In this document: positions 7,657-16,637 of the stretch, piece by piece | Layout: the number at the start of each line of letters is the position of its first letter | Numbering within the stretch: the stretch's first letter is position 1 | Assembly: GCF_030719215.1 (NCBI RefSeq) | Contig: NZ_CP120983.1 | Span: 6,386,001 to 6,450,000 of the forward strand | DNA length: 64,000 nucleotides | Direction of reading: 5' to 3' | DNA from: Streptomyces sp. Alt3 | GTDB taxonomy: Bacteria; Actinomycetota; Actinomycetes; Streptomycetales; Streptomycetaceae | Notes under the pieces: model-generated | The model's database searches: none | What the model was told of the DNA's origin: nothing | The model's input: only the letters and a program-made list of their open reading frames with translations | Position numbers and translations under genes: made by a program

Positions 7657-9398
7657 GCGCCGCCGGCACGCAAGGCCGCCGCGTCGCCCCCGAGGAGCTG
7701 CGCAGCCACCAGTGGTGGGGCACGGACGGGCTCCGCTCGTTCAGCCACCGCGCCCGCACCCGGCAGCTCGGCTACCTCCCCGAGGAGCACCTGGGCAAGC
7801 CGGTCGTCGCGATCCTCAACACCTGGTCCGACATCAACCCCTGCCACGTCCATCTGCGCGAGCGCGCGCAGGCGGTCAAGCGGGGTGTCTGGCAGGCGGG
7901 CGGCTTCCCGCTGGAGTTCCCGGTCTCCACGCTCTCGGAGACCTTCCAGAAGCCCACCCCGATGCTCTACCGCAACATGCTGGCGATGGAGACGGAGGAG
8001 CTGCTGCGCTCCTACCCCGTCGACGGTGCCGTGCTGCTCGGCGGCTGCGACAAGTCGACGCCCGCCCTCCTGATGGGCGCCGCCTCCGTCGACCTGCCGA
8101 CGGTCTTCGTGCCCGCCGGACCGATGCTGCCGGGCCACTGGCGCAACGAGGTCCTGGGCTCCGGCACGGACATGTGGAAGTACTGGGACGACAAGCGGGC
8201 CGGCCTGATCGGCGACTGCGAGATGGCCGAACTGGAGAACGGGCTCGCCCGCTCACCGGGCCACTGCATGACGATGGGCACCGCCTCGACCCTGACGGCC
8301 GCGGCCGAGGCGCTCGGCGTCACGGTGCCGGGCGCGTCCTCCATCCCGGCCGTGGACTCCGGTCACGACCGCATGGCCGCGCAGTCCGGGATCCGGATCG
8401 TCGAACTGGTGTGGCAGCAGCTGAAGCTGTCGCAGATCCTCACAGCGGACGCCTACGAGGACGCGGTCGCCACCGTCCTCGCGCTCGGCGGCTCCACCAA
8501 CGCCGTCATCCACCTGATCGCGATGGCGGGCCGCTCCGGGGTGAAGCTCACCCTGGACGACTTCGACCGCATCGCCCGCACCGTGCCCGTCCTCGCCAAC
8601 CTCCGCCCCGGCGGGAAGTACCTGATGGAGGACTTCCACTTCGCCGGCGGGCTGCCCGGCTTCCTGGCGCGGCTCACCGACGTACTCCACCTGGACCGCC
8701 CCACCGTCACGCACGACACCCTGCGCGAACAGCTCGACGGGGCGCTCGTCCACGACACCGACGTCATCCGGGAGCGCGACAACCCGCTGGCCGAGGAGGG
8801 CGGCGTCGCGGTCCTGCGCGGCAACCTCTGCCCGGACGGCGCCGTGATCAAGCACATCGCCGCCGAACCGCACCTGCTGCGCCACACCGGCCCCGCCGTC
8901 GTCTTCGACGACTACAAGGAGATGCAGCGCACCATCAACGACCCGGCCCTGGCCCTCACCCCGGACCATGTGCTGGTGCTCCGCAACGCCGGCCCCAAGG
9001 GCGGCCCCGGCATGCCCGAGTACGGCATGCTGCCCATCCCCGACTACCTGCTGAAGCAGGGTGTGCGCGACATGGTGCGGATCTCCGACGCCCGGATGAG
9101 CGGCACCAGTTACGGGGCCTGCGTCCTGCACGTCGCGCCCGAGTCCTTCGTCGGCGGGCCGCTCGCACTGGTCCGCACCGGTGACCGGATCACGCTGGAC
9201 GTCGAGGCGCGGCTGCTCCACCTCGACGTGTCCGACGAGGAGCTGGAGCTGCGAAGGTCCGAGTGGACCGAGCCGCCCGCCCGCTACGGGCGCGGCTACG
9301 GCGCGCTCTACCAGGACCAGATCACCCAGGCCGACACCGGCTGCGACTTCACGTTCCTCGCCCGCCAGGGAGAGGTGCCCGACCCGTACGCGGGCTGA
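7653..9398 (+). CDS. IlvD/Edd-family sugar-acid dehydratase (L-arabinonate/D-xylonate type)
   Basis: Protein of 581 residues, start ATG overlapping the previous stop by 4 bp. It belongs to the IlvD/EDD superfamily. Three cysteines at about 64 (NPCH), 132 (GGCDKS) and 205 (GHCMT) are spaced 68 and 73 residues apart, as in the [2Fe-2S] pentonate dehydratases. The RISDARMSGTSYG segment carries the catalytic Ser. It matches aldonate dehydratases better than dihydroxy-acid dehydratase because of the PLEFPVSTLSE substrate loop and the operon context. Predicted reaction: dehydration of an aldonate to its 2-keto-3-deoxy acid. The exact sugar cannot be told from sequence. Confidence 0.83.
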   Translation: MSAAGTQGRRVAPEELRSHQWWGTDGLRSFSHRARTRQLGYLPEEHLGKPVVAILNTWSDINPCHVHLRERAQAVKRGVWQAGGFPLEFPVSTLSETFQKPTPMLYRNMLAMETEELLRSYPVDGAVLLGGCDKSTPALLMGAASVDLPTVFVPAGPMLPGHWRNEVLGSGTDMWKYWDDKRAGLIGDCEMAELENGLARSPGHCMTMGTASTLTAAAEALGVTVPGASSIPAVDSGHDRMAAQSGIRIVELVWQQLKLSQILTADAYEDAVATVLALGGSTNAVIHLIAMAGRSGVKLTLDDFDRIARTVPVLANLRPGGKYLMEDFHFAGGLPGFLARLTDVLHLDRPTVTHDTLREQLDGALVHDTDVIRERDNPLAEEGGVAVLRGNLCPDGAVIKHIAAEPHLLRHTGPAVVFDDYKEMQRTINDPALALTPDHVLVLRNAGPKGGPGMPEYGMLPIPDYLLKQGVRDMVRISDARMSGTSYGACVLHVAPESFVGGPLALVRTGDRITLDVEARLLHLDVSDEELELRRSEWTEPPARYGRGYGALYQDQITQADTGCDFTFLARQGEVPDPYAG

Positions 9399-9431
9399 CC
9401 CCCGGGCGAAAAGTATTCAGCGAACCGCCTC

Positions 9432-9447
9432 GTCCGGAATACCGAAC
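9432..9447. promoter_or_regulatory. Candidate IclR-type operator, permease operon
   Basis: GTCCGGAATACCGAAC differs from the 48188 site at two positions. It lies about 80 bp before the first permease gene. Confidence 0.5.
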
Positions 9448-9454
9448 GGCATGC

Positions 9455-9468
9455 GGTAAGCGCTTGCA
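9455..9468. promoter_or_regulatory. LacI-family operator
   Basis: GGTAAGCGCTTGCA contains the perfect AAGCGCTT core with a central CpG that LacI/GalR proteins read. No lacI gene adjoins this operon; the nearest in the window is at 61792. It sits 8 bp from the IclR-type motif, so the permease operon may have two controls. Confidence 0.5.
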
Positions 9469-9523
9469 CCATGCACCGAAAGAACGGCACATCCAGCACT
9501 TTTCCAGAGAACGGAGACGCGTC

Positions 9524-10461
9524 ATGGCCCAATCCGCAGCCGTGGCCACACCGCCCCCCAAGGGCAAGGCGTCCAAGCGCCGCTCGGCCACCCCCCGCCG
9601 CCTGCCGTATCTGCTGATCGCGCCCGCGGGCCTGCTGATGCTGGGCTTCATCGCCTATCCGGTGGTCAGCGTCTTCTACTACAGCCTGCAGAACTACAAC
9701 GTCACCAAGCCGTGGCGGAACGGCTTCGCGGGCCTGGACAACTTCACCCGGATCTTCACCGAGGACGAGCAGTTCTGGCCGACGCTCGGCTTCAGCGCCC
9801 AGTGGGTCTTCACCCAGGTGACCCTCCAGCTCGCGCTCGGCCTGGCCCTCGCCCTGATCGTCAACCAGACCTTCGTCGGCCGCGGCATATCCCGCGCCAT
9901 GGTCTTCTCGCCCTGGGCCGTCTCCGGCGTGCTGACCAGCACCATCTGGATCCTGCTCTACAACTCCTCGACCGGCTTCAGCCGCTACCTCGCGGACGCC
10001 GGGATCGGTGAGTACGGCACCTCGGTGCTCTCCGACACGGGCACCGTCTTCTGGGCGGCGACCGTCTCCGAACTCTGGCGCGGAGTCCCCTTCTTCGCGA
10101 TCCTCATCCTCGCCGACCTCCAGTCCGTCTCCAAGGAGCTGTACGAGGCGGCCTCGGTGGACGGCGCCTGGCGCTGCGGCAGTTCTTCCACATCACGCTC
10201 CCGCACCTGCGCGACGCGATCATCCTGGCCACCCTGCTGCGCGGGGTCTGGGAGTTCAACAACGTCGACCTGCTCTACACCCTCACCGGCGGCGGACCCG
10301 CGGGCGAGACGACCACACTCCCGCTCTACGTCGCCAACACAGGCATCGAGGGCCACGACTTCGGATACGCGTCCGCGCTCACCACCGTCGCCTTCGTGAT
10401 CCTCCTCTTCTGCTCGATCGTCTATCTGCGCCTGAGCAAGTTCGGAGGCGACAACAAGTGA
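9524..10461 (+). pseudogene. Sugar ABC transporter permease (MalF type), frameshifted
   Basis: Start ATG 9524 after GGAGACG. The first 216 residues are a normal MalF-type permease: one TM near residues 35-58, then the conserved membrane segments up to ELYEAASVDGA, the start of the EAA loop that docks on the ATPase. At about base 10171 the frame is lost. The original frame continues as low-complexity Arg/Ser-rich sequence to 10399. The adjoining frame (codons from 10174) continues the family exactly: LRQFFHITLPHLRDAI, TLTGGGPAGET and a last TM, ending at TGA 10461. One missing base, most simply a G after TGG, restores the whole gene. The next gene overlaps this restored stop by 4 bp, which supports a recent mutation or a sequencing error. 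Confidence 0.85.
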
Positions 10462-11375
10462 CTGCCGCACTCGTGGAGAAGAAGGACGCCCGCACGCCGG
10501 GCCCGTCCCGGGGCAACGCCGCCCCGCCGCCCTCCTCGCACCGCCGCGTCAAGCGCGAGCGTGCCTTCGACGACGTACCGCGCTGGCAGATCTACGTGCC
10601 GCTCGGCATCTACCTGCTCTTCACGCTCATCCCGTTCTACTGGATGCTCCTCTTCGCCGTACGGCCCGCCGGCTCCACCTCGCTGGTGCCCTGGCCGATG
10701 ACGGGGGATCACTTCTCCAAGGTCTGGAACGAGCGCAGCTTCGCCCTCTTCTTCCAGAACAGCATGATCGTGGGCGTCGCGACGCTGATCGCCACGACCC
10801 TGGTCGCGCTGGCCGGCGGCTACGCGCTGGCCCGGTTCGACTTCAAGATCAAGGGCGCCTTCATGCTGGCGCTGCTCTGCTCGCAGTTCATCCCGGGCGC
10901 CCTGATGCTCGTGCCGCTCTTCGAGATCTTCAAGAACCTCCAGATGATCAACTCCCTGGGGAGCGTCGTCATCGCGGAGACCGTCTTCCAGCTGCCGCTG
11001 TCGATCATCCTGATCAGCGGATTCATCAAGAACGTGCCGGTCTCCCTGGAGGAGGCCGCCTGGGTGGACGGCTGCTCGCGCTTCAAGGCCTTCTGCGCCG
11101 TCGTCCTGCCGCTGCTGCGCCCCGGACTCATCGCGGTCGGCTCGTTCGCCTTCGTCCACAGCTGGAACCACTTCCTCTTCGCGCTGATGTTCCTCAGCGA
11201 GCAGGACAAGCAGACGATCCCGGTCGGCCTCAACACCCTGATCGGCGCCGACAGCGTCGACCTCGGGGCACTGGCCGCGGGCGGTGTGATCGCCGCCGTG
11301 CCCGTGGTGATCGTCTTCGCCTTCATCCAGAAGTGGCTCATCACCGGCTTCAGCGCCGGCGCCGTGAAGGGATGA
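10458..11375 (+). CDS. Sugar ABC transporter permease (MalG type)
   Basis: Protein of 305 residues, GTG start overlapping the end of the first permease. After a 45-residue hydrophilic N-terminus come six membrane segments (YVPLGIYLLFTLIPFYWMLLF, NSMIVGVATLIATTLVALAG, etc.). The EAA loop (LEEAAWVDGCSRFKAFCAVVLP), near residues 195-220, is the ATPase contact. It forms the membrane channel with the preceding permease; the binding protein is probably the lipoprotein at 15178. No ATPase gene is nearby, as is usual in Streptomyces where the shared MsiK ATPase serves many sugar importers. Confidence 0.9.
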   Translation: MTAALVEKKDARTPGPSRGNAAPPPSSHRRVKRERAFDDVPRWQIYVPLGIYLLFTLIPFYWMLLFAVRPAGSTSLVPWPMTGDHFSKVWNERSFALFFQNSMIVGVATLIATTLVALAGGYALARFDFKIKGAFMLALLCSQFIPGALMLVPLFEIFKNLQMINSLGSVVIAETVFQLPLSIILISGFIKNVPVSLEEAAWVDGCSRFKAFCAVVLPLLRPGLIAVGSFAFVHSWNHFLFALMFLSEQDKQTIPVGLNTLIGADSVDLGALAAGGVIAAVPVVIVFAFIQKWLITGFSAGAVKG

Positions 11376-11452
11376 CGGACATGACCCGGAAGCTGCGCCC
11401 CCGCGCCGCCGACGTCGCCCGCGTGGCCGGGACGGGGAGGGCCGGCCGATGA
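11372..11452 (+). CDS. Possible 26-residue ORF between permease and oxidoreductase
   Basis: ATG 11372 overlaps the permease stop by 4 bp and its TGA overlaps the next ATG by 4 bp, so ribosomes can run through it. The peptide reads MTRKLRPRAADVARVAGTG..., close to the first residues of a LacI DNA-binding domain (RRPTIADVARLAGVS) but without the recognition helix. It may be the remnant of a lost lacI gene or a coupling peptide. Not recognised as a known family. Confidence 0.3.
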   Translation: MTDMTRKLRPRAADVARVAGTGRAGR

Positions 11453-12621
11453 GCGCGACCACCCCCGTACCCCTCGTCCTGGCCGGAGCCCGCGGCCACG
11501 GCCGCTGGCACCTCGCCAACATCCGGCGGCTCCAGCACCAGGGCCTGGTGCGGCTGGCCGGGATCTGCGAACTCACCCCGCTGACCGACGACGAACTCGA
11601 CATGTTCGCCGGGGAGATGCCCGAGCAGTCCTCCGACTTCGGGGCACTCCTGGACTCCACCGGAGCCCGCGTCGCCGTCGTCTGCACCCCCATCCCGACG
11701 CACACCGCACTGGCCCTGACGGCGGCGTCCCGTGGCGTCCACCTGCTCCTGGAGAAGCCGCCCGCAGCCACCTGGGCCGACTACGCCCGTATGGCGGAAG
11801 GAGTGCGCGAGGCGGGCATCGCCTGCCAGATCGGCTTCCAGTCGTTCGGCTCGCACGCCGTGCCGGCCGTCAAGGAGCTCGTGCGCGACGGGGCGATCGG
11901 CACCCTCCGGGGCATCGGCGCGGCCGGTGCCTGGGTCCGCGACGACGCCTACTTCCGGCGGGCGCCCTGGGCCGGACGCCGCAGGATGAACGGGACCGAC
12001 GTGGTCGACGGGGTGCTCACCAACCCCCTCGCGCACGCCGTGGCCACCGCACTCGAACTCGCCGGCCGGGGAACGGCCGAGGACGTGAAGTCCATCGAGA
12101 CCGAGCTGTTCAGGGCCCACGACATCGAGTCCGACGACACCAGCTGCGTCCGGATCACCACCACCGACGGGATGCCGGTGACCGTCGCCGTCACCCTCTG
12201 CGCCGAGGAGGCCGGCGAGCCGTACGTCGTCGTCCACGGCGACCGCGGCCGCATCACCTTCTGGTACAAGCAGGACCGGGTCCTCGTCCAGCGCGCCGGA
12301 CACGGACCGGAGGAGGCCGTGCACGGCCGGACCGACCTCCTGGAGAACCTCGTCGCCCACCTGGAGCACGGCACCGCGCTCCTCGTGCCGCCGGAGCGCA
12401 CCGGCGCGTTCATGCGGGTCCTGGAAGCCGTACGCACGGCCCCCGAGCCGACCGCGCTGCCGCCCACCGCCTGGCACACCAGGCCCGCGGACAAGGGCGA
12501 CGGAGTACGGCGCGTCGTGCACGGCATCGACGGCACCGTCGCCGCCGCCGCGGACACCCTCACCCTCTTCTCCGAACTAGGCGCCTCCTGGGCGCGCCCC
12601 AGCGAGGTGAGCACACCATGA
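11449..12621 (+). CDS. Gfo/Idh/MocA-family oxidoreductase
   Basis: Protein of 390 residues with an N-terminal Rossmann domain (VLAGARGHGRWHL near residue 10, then VCTPIPTHTALALTA and HLLLEKPPA, the EKP motif that binds NAD(P) and substrate) and the family alpha/beta C-terminal domain. Such enzymes oxidise or epimerise sugars and sugar derivatives. It shares 4-bp overlaps on both sides with the permease operon and the PmoA-like gene, so it likely acts on the imported sugar. Substrate unknown. Confidence 0.85.
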   Translation: MSATTPVPLVLAGARGHGRWHLANIRRLQHQGLVRLAGICELTPLTDDELDMFAGEMPEQSSDFGALLDSTGARVAVVCTPIPTHTALALTAASRGVHLLLEKPPAATWADYARMAEGVREAGIACQIGFQSFGSHAVPAVKELVRDGAIGTLRGIGAAGAWVRDDAYFRRAPWAGRRRMNGTDVVDGVLTNPLAHAVATALELAGRGTAEDVKSIETELFRAHDIESDDTSCVRITTTDGMPVTVAVTLCAEEAGEPYVVVHGDRGRITFWYKQDRVLVQRAGHGPEEAVHGRTDLLENLVAHLEHGTALLVPPERTGAFMRVLEAVRTAPEPTALPPTAWHTRPADKGDGVRRVVHGIDGTVAAAADTLTLFSELGASWARPSEVSTP

Positions 12622-13442
12622 CCACCGCACTCCTCAGCTGCGCCGGACGCCCCGTCGGCCGCTACGGCTACCGGCCCGGGTCCGACAGCCGGCCCTATCT
12701 GCACCCCGTCACCACCCTCGCCGGCACACCCGTCACCGAGGAACGCCCGGCCGACCACCTCCACCACCTGGGCGCCTCCGTCGCGGTGCCCGACGTCGCC
12801 GGACACAACTTCTGGGGCGGGCGCACCTACGTCCGCGACCAGGGCCCCACCGAGCTCGACAACCACGGCACGCAGCGCCACCTCGGCTGGAAGCTGCGCG
12901 ACCCGGACGGCTTCGTGGAGGAACTCAGCTGGGAGGCCGACGGCACCGAGCTGCTGCGCGAACACCGCACCGTCGCCGCCACCGCACTCTCCGGCACCGC
13001 CTGGGCGCTGGACTTCTCCTTCTCCCTGACCAACCGCGGCCGCACGGACCTCTCCATCGGCAGCCCCGCCACCAACGGCCGCCCCGGCGCCGGCTACGGC
13101 GGCTTCTTCTGGCGCGCACCCAAGGAGGCGGCGCCGCCCGCCGTGTTCAGCGGAACGCTCGACGGCGAGGAGGCCGTGCACGGCAGGGCCGCCGACTGGC
13201 TCGCCCTCGCCGGGAACGGCTGGACACTCGTCTTCGCCGGCGCGACCGACGAGACCCGGCGCGACCCCTGGTTCGTACGGACCACCGAGTACCCGGGGGT
13301 CGGCTCCTCCCTCGCCGCCGAGAGCCGGCTCCCCGTCGCCGCCGGGGCCACGGTCGTGCGCCGGGTCGTCACCGTCGTCGCCGACGGGCGCCTCGACCGG
13401 GATGCCGCGGCGGCCCACGTCCGCAAGGCGGTCGCCGCATGA
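12618..13442 (+). CDS. PmoA-like (DUF6807) protein
   Basis: Protein of 274 residues annotated in this family as methane-oxygenase PmoA-like, though unrelated to methane oxidation here. Visible features: ADHLHHLGASVAVPDVAGHNFWGG near residues 38-60 and a DNHGTQRH segment, the His-rich signature of the family, then beta-rich sequence ending in a supersandwich-like fold. Usual genomic partners are Gfo/Idh/MocA oxidoreductases and sugar permeases, exactly as here. There is no signal peptide, so it is cytoplasmic. The function is uncertain; an aldose-epimerase-like role has been guessed from the fold. Confidence 0.75.
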   Translation: MTTALLSCAGRPVGRYGYRPGSDSRPYLHPVTTLAGTPVTEERPADHLHHLGASVAVPDVAGHNFWGGRTYVRDQGPTELDNHGTQRHLGWKLRDPDGFVEELSWEADGTELLREHRTVAATALSGTAWALDFSFSLTNRGRTDLSIGSPATNGRPGAGYGGFFWRAPKEAAPPAVFSGTLDGEEAVHGRAADWLALAGNGWTLVFAGATDETRRDPWFVRTTEYPGVGSSLAAESRLPVAAGATVVRRVVTVVADGRLDRDAAAAHVRKAVAA

Positions 13443-14986
13443 CGACGCCCTGGAGAGCCGACCTCGGGGACGGCACCTACCGCAACCCCGTCCTGAACTC
13501 CGACTGGTCCGACCCGGACGTCGTCCGCGTCGGGGACGACCACTACCTGACCGCGTCCAGCTTCGGCCGCGCCCCCGGACTGCCCCTGCTGCACTCCCGC
13601 GACCTCGTCAACTGGACCCTCGTCGGCCACGCCCTCGAACGGCCGGGACCGGACGCCGACTTCGCGGTGCCCCGTCACGACTGCGGGGTATGGGCCCCCT
13701 CGCTGCGCCACCACGCCGGCCGCTTCTGGATCTTCTGGGGCGACCCCGACCACGGCATCCAGCAGATCAACGCCGAGGACATCCGCGGCCCCTGGAGCGC
13801 GCCGCACCTCGTGAAGGCGGGCAAGGGCCTGATCGACGCCTGCCCCCTGTGGGACGAGGAGACCGGCGAGGCCTATCTGGTGCACGCCTGGGCCAAGTCG
13901 CGCTCCGGCATCAAGAACAGGCTCACCGGCCACCGGATGAGCCCCGACGGACGCGAGCTGCTCGACGAGGGCACGACCCTCGTCGACGCCGACACGATCC
14001 CGGGCTGGTTCACCCTGGAGGGCCCCAAGCTCTACCGGCACGACGGCTGGTTCTGGATCTTCGCCCCCGCCGGGGGAGTGGAGACCGGCTGGCAAGGTGC
14101 CTTCCGCTCACGGACGTTCGAAGGTCCCTACGAGGAGCGGGTCGTCCTCGCCCAGGGCAGCACCGACGTCAACGGCCCCCACCAGGGCGGCTGGGTCCGC
14201 ACCGCCGCGGGTGAGGACTGGTTCCTGCACTTCCAGGCACGCGGGGCGTACGGCCGCGTGGTGCACCTCCAGCCGATGCGCTGGGAGGGGGGCTGGCCGG
14301 TCATCGGCGACGAGGGCGAGCCCGTCCCCGGGCACCGGCTCCCCACGGCTCCCGAGCAGACCGCCGGGGCACCGGCCTCCGCCGACGACTTCCCCGGCGG
14401 CCGTCACGGCCGCCAGTGGCAGTGGACGGCCAACCCGCGGACCGGCTGGACGATCGGGCACGCGGGCGACGGGCTGCGCCTCAGCTGCGTACGGACCGCG
14501 TACGCCCACGACCTGCGCGCCCTGCCCAACGTCCTGGTGCAACGCCTGCCCGCCGAGGAGTTCACCGTCGAGGTGGGCATCACGCTGGACACCGCCGAAC
14601 CGGGGGCCAAGGCCGGCCTCGCCGTGCTCGGCGACGCCTTCTCGTGGATCGGTCTGGAGGCCGGCGACGACGGCGAGGCCAGGCTCGTGCACCGGTACGC
14701 CGAGTCCGTCGCCGAGCACGAGCGGGACGCCGAACACCCCCGCCCCGCACCCGGGGCGTCCGTCCGTGTCCGGATCGAGGTCACCCGCGGCGCCCGCTGC
14801 CGCTTCTCCGCCGACACCGGCGACGGGACCGGCTTCCGGCCGTCCGGCCAGGTGTTCGCCGCCACCCCCTGGCGCTGGGTCGGCGCGCTGCTCGGCCTCT
14901 TCGCCACCGCCCCGGCCGGCGACGGACCCTCCGGAACAGCCGGCTTCACCGCTTTCCGCACCACCGGAAGACCTCGCACCGTCTGA
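13439..14986 (+). CDS. Glycoside hydrolase family 43 (arabinosidase/xylosidase type)
   Basis: Protein of 515 residues. The N-terminal five-bladed propeller (about 10-290) starts with NPVLNSDWSDPDVVRVGDD, the GH43 opening that holds the general base Asp. IDACPLWDEETGEAYLVHAW fits the pKa-modulating Asp region and FTLEGPKLYRHDGWFWIF the general acid Glu. A C-terminal beta-sandwich (about 310-510, GH43_C2 type) follows. No signal peptide is present, so it works on imported oligosaccharides, probably arabino- or galacto-side chains of rhamnogalacturonan. ATGA overlap with the PmoA-like gene; last gene of the permease operon. Confidence 0.87.
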   Translation: MTTPWRADLGDGTYRNPVLNSDWSDPDVVRVGDDHYLTASSFGRAPGLPLLHSRDLVNWTLVGHALERPGPDADFAVPRHDCGVWAPSLRHHAGRFWIFWGDPDHGIQQINAEDIRGPWSAPHLVKAGKGLIDACPLWDEETGEAYLVHAWAKSRSGIKNRLTGHRMSPDGRELLDEGTTLVDADTIPGWFTLEGPKLYRHDGWFWIFAPAGGVETGWQGAFRSRTFEGPYEERVVLAQGSTDVNGPHQGGWVRTAAGEDWFLHFQARGAYGRVVHLQPMRWEGGWPVIGDEGEPVPGHRLPTAPEQTAGAPASADDFPGGRHGRQWQWTANPRTGWTIGHAGDGLRLSCVRTAYAHDLRALPNVLVQRLPAEEFTVEVGITLDTAEPGAKAGLAVLGDAFSWIGLEAGDDGEARLVHRYAESVAEHERDAEHPRPAPGASVRVRIEVTRGARCRFSADTGDGTGFRPSGQVFAATPWRWVGALLGLFATAPAGDGPSGTAGFTAFRTTGRPRTV

Positions 14987-15177
14987 CCCCGCACCGCTGT
15001 ATGGGAGCCGCAATGACGCACCTCCGTACCGAGCGCACCAGATCGAGAACGCTGTTCACGGCCCACTCACCGCCGTCTTTGTCATGCCCGCCGCATCGTC
15101 GGGCGGCGGCCCCGCACCGCGCACACCACTGACCTCCCCCCACGTACGCGTACAGAATCCGAGAGAGAAGAGCCGAC

Positions 15178-16512
15178 ATGAACATCTCGAAGACGCTCCG
15201 GGGGCGTGCCGCGACCGCGGTGTCCCTCACCGCGGTCCTGGCGCTCGGTGCCACCGCCTGCGGCGACGACGGCAGCAGTTCGGGCACGGAGGGCAGCGGG
15301 AAGGGCGAGATCACCTTCTGGGACAACAACGGTGGCCCGCGCACCGCGATCTGGACCGAGATCATCAAGGACTTCGAGAAGAAGAACCCCGACATCGAGG
15401 TCAAGTACGTCCCGATCCCGATCGCCGACGTCCAGTCCAAGTACGACACCGCCATCGCCGGCGGCGGGCTGCCCGACGTGGGCGGCGTCGGCACCGCCTA
15501 CCTGGCCAACATGGTGTCCCAGGAGGCCCTGGAGCCGATCAGCAAGCGGCTGGACAAGTCACCGCTGAAGGGCAGACTCGTCGAGAGCATGGTCGAGAGC
15601 GTCAGATCCGCGGCCGGCCGCGGTGACGACATGTACACCGTGCCGACCTCCGCGAACAACGGCGCGCTCTGGTACCGCACCGACCTGTTCGAGCAGGCCG
15701 GCCTGGAGGCGCCGACCACCTGGCCCAAGTTCTACGAGGCCGCCGACAAGCTCACCGACGCGAAGAACAACAAGTTCGGCTACACCATCCGCGGCGGTGC
15801 GGGCTCCATCGCCCAGGCCCTGGACGCGATCTACGGCCAGACCGGCATCACGGAGTTCTGGGACGGCGGGAAGACCACTCTCAACGACCCGAAGAACGTC
15901 GCGGCACTGGAGAAGTACGCCGCCCTCTTCAAGAAGACGACACCGGCCGCCGACGTCAACAACGACTTCACCAAGATGGTCGCCCAGTGGGACACCGGCA
16001 CCATCGGGATGCTGAGCCACAACCTCGGCTCCTACCAGGACCACCTGAAGGCGCTGGGCGAGGACAAGTTCGCCGGCATACCCGCGCCCATCGGCGAGGG
16101 TGGCACCCGCGTCCAGGTCTCCAACCCCGTCGACGGCCTCGGCCTGTTCCGGTCCAGCAAGAACAAGAACGCGGCCTGGAAGTTCATCGAGTTCGCCGCC
16201 TCCCACGAGTCGAACAGCAAGTGGAACGAGTCCGCGGGCGCCATCCCGGCCAACACCGAGGCGGCCAAGGATCCGTGGATCTCGGAGTCCGAGCCGACCG
16301 CGCTCGCCGCGAAGGCCCTCACCGACGGCTCCACCGAGATCGTCGACCTGCCGTACTACCTGCCCGACTGGAACAACATCAGCAAGGCCGACAACGAGCC
16401 CGAGTTCCAGAAGCTCCTCCTCGGCAAGGTCACGGCCAAGGCCTTCCTCGACAAGATGGCCGACGAGCTGAACGCCGCCCAGAAGGAGTGGGAGGAACTG
16501 GGCAACGGCTGA
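15178..16512 (+). CDS. Sugar-binding lipoprotein of an ABC importer
   Basis: Protein of 444 residues. A signal peptide (MNISKTLRGRAATAVSLTAV...) ends in the lipobox ATAC, so it is anchored by lipid outside the membrane. The mature part is a family 1 solute-binding protein: EITFWDNNGGPRTAIWTEIIKDFE at the start, a VPTSANNGALWYRTDLFEQAG hinge region and a MLSHNLGSYQD motif. It is transcribed alone downstream of the permease operon, unlike the usual order with the binding protein first. A GAACGCTGTTCA dyad (15047-15058) in its leader also occurs at 48181. It probably delivers pectin-derived oligosaccharides to the permeases at 9524 and 10458. Confidence 0.92.
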   Translation: MNISKTLRGRAATAVSLTAVLALGATACGDDGSSSGTEGSGKGEITFWDNNGGPRTAIWTEIIKDFEKKNPDIEVKYVPIPIADVQSKYDTAIAGGGLPDVGGVGTAYLANMVSQEALEPISKRLDKSPLKGRLVESMVESVRSAAGRGDDMYTVPTSANNGALWYRTDLFEQAGLEAPTTWPKFYEAADKLTDAKNNKFGYTIRGGAGSIAQALDAIYGQTGITEFWDGGKTTLNDPKNVAALEKYAALFKKTTPAADVNNDFTKMVAQWDTGTIGMLSHNLGSYQDHLKALGEDKFAGIPAPIGEGGTRVQVSNPVDGLGLFRSSKNKNAAWKFIEFAASHESNSKWNESAGAIPANTEAAKDPWISESEPTALAAKALTDGSTEIVDLPYYLPDWNNISKADNEPEFQKLLLGKVTAKAFLDKMADELNAAQKEWEELGNG

Positions 16513-16546
16513 CCCGGTCGTCACCACGGCCGACACCCCGATGACC

Positions 16547-16591
16547 GGGGGGCCGGCGGCGGTCCGGGTCGCACCCCGCCGCCGGTCCCCC
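16547..16591 (+). terminator. Terminator after the binding-protein gene
   Basis: 16-bp GC-rich stem (16547-16562 with 16576-16591) with one G/T wobble and a 13-base loop, 35 bp after the stop. Confidence 0.7.
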
Positions 16592-16637
16592 TCCCACGCA
16601 CCACCTCCCGCGTGTCCTTGAGAGAGGCAGTCATCCT

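Noticed and set aside
15003..15132. Possible small ORF starting ATGACGCACCTCCGT between GH43 and the binding protein
   Set aside because: Arg/His/Pro-rich, no family features, poor ribosome site; more likely leader of the binding protein gene.
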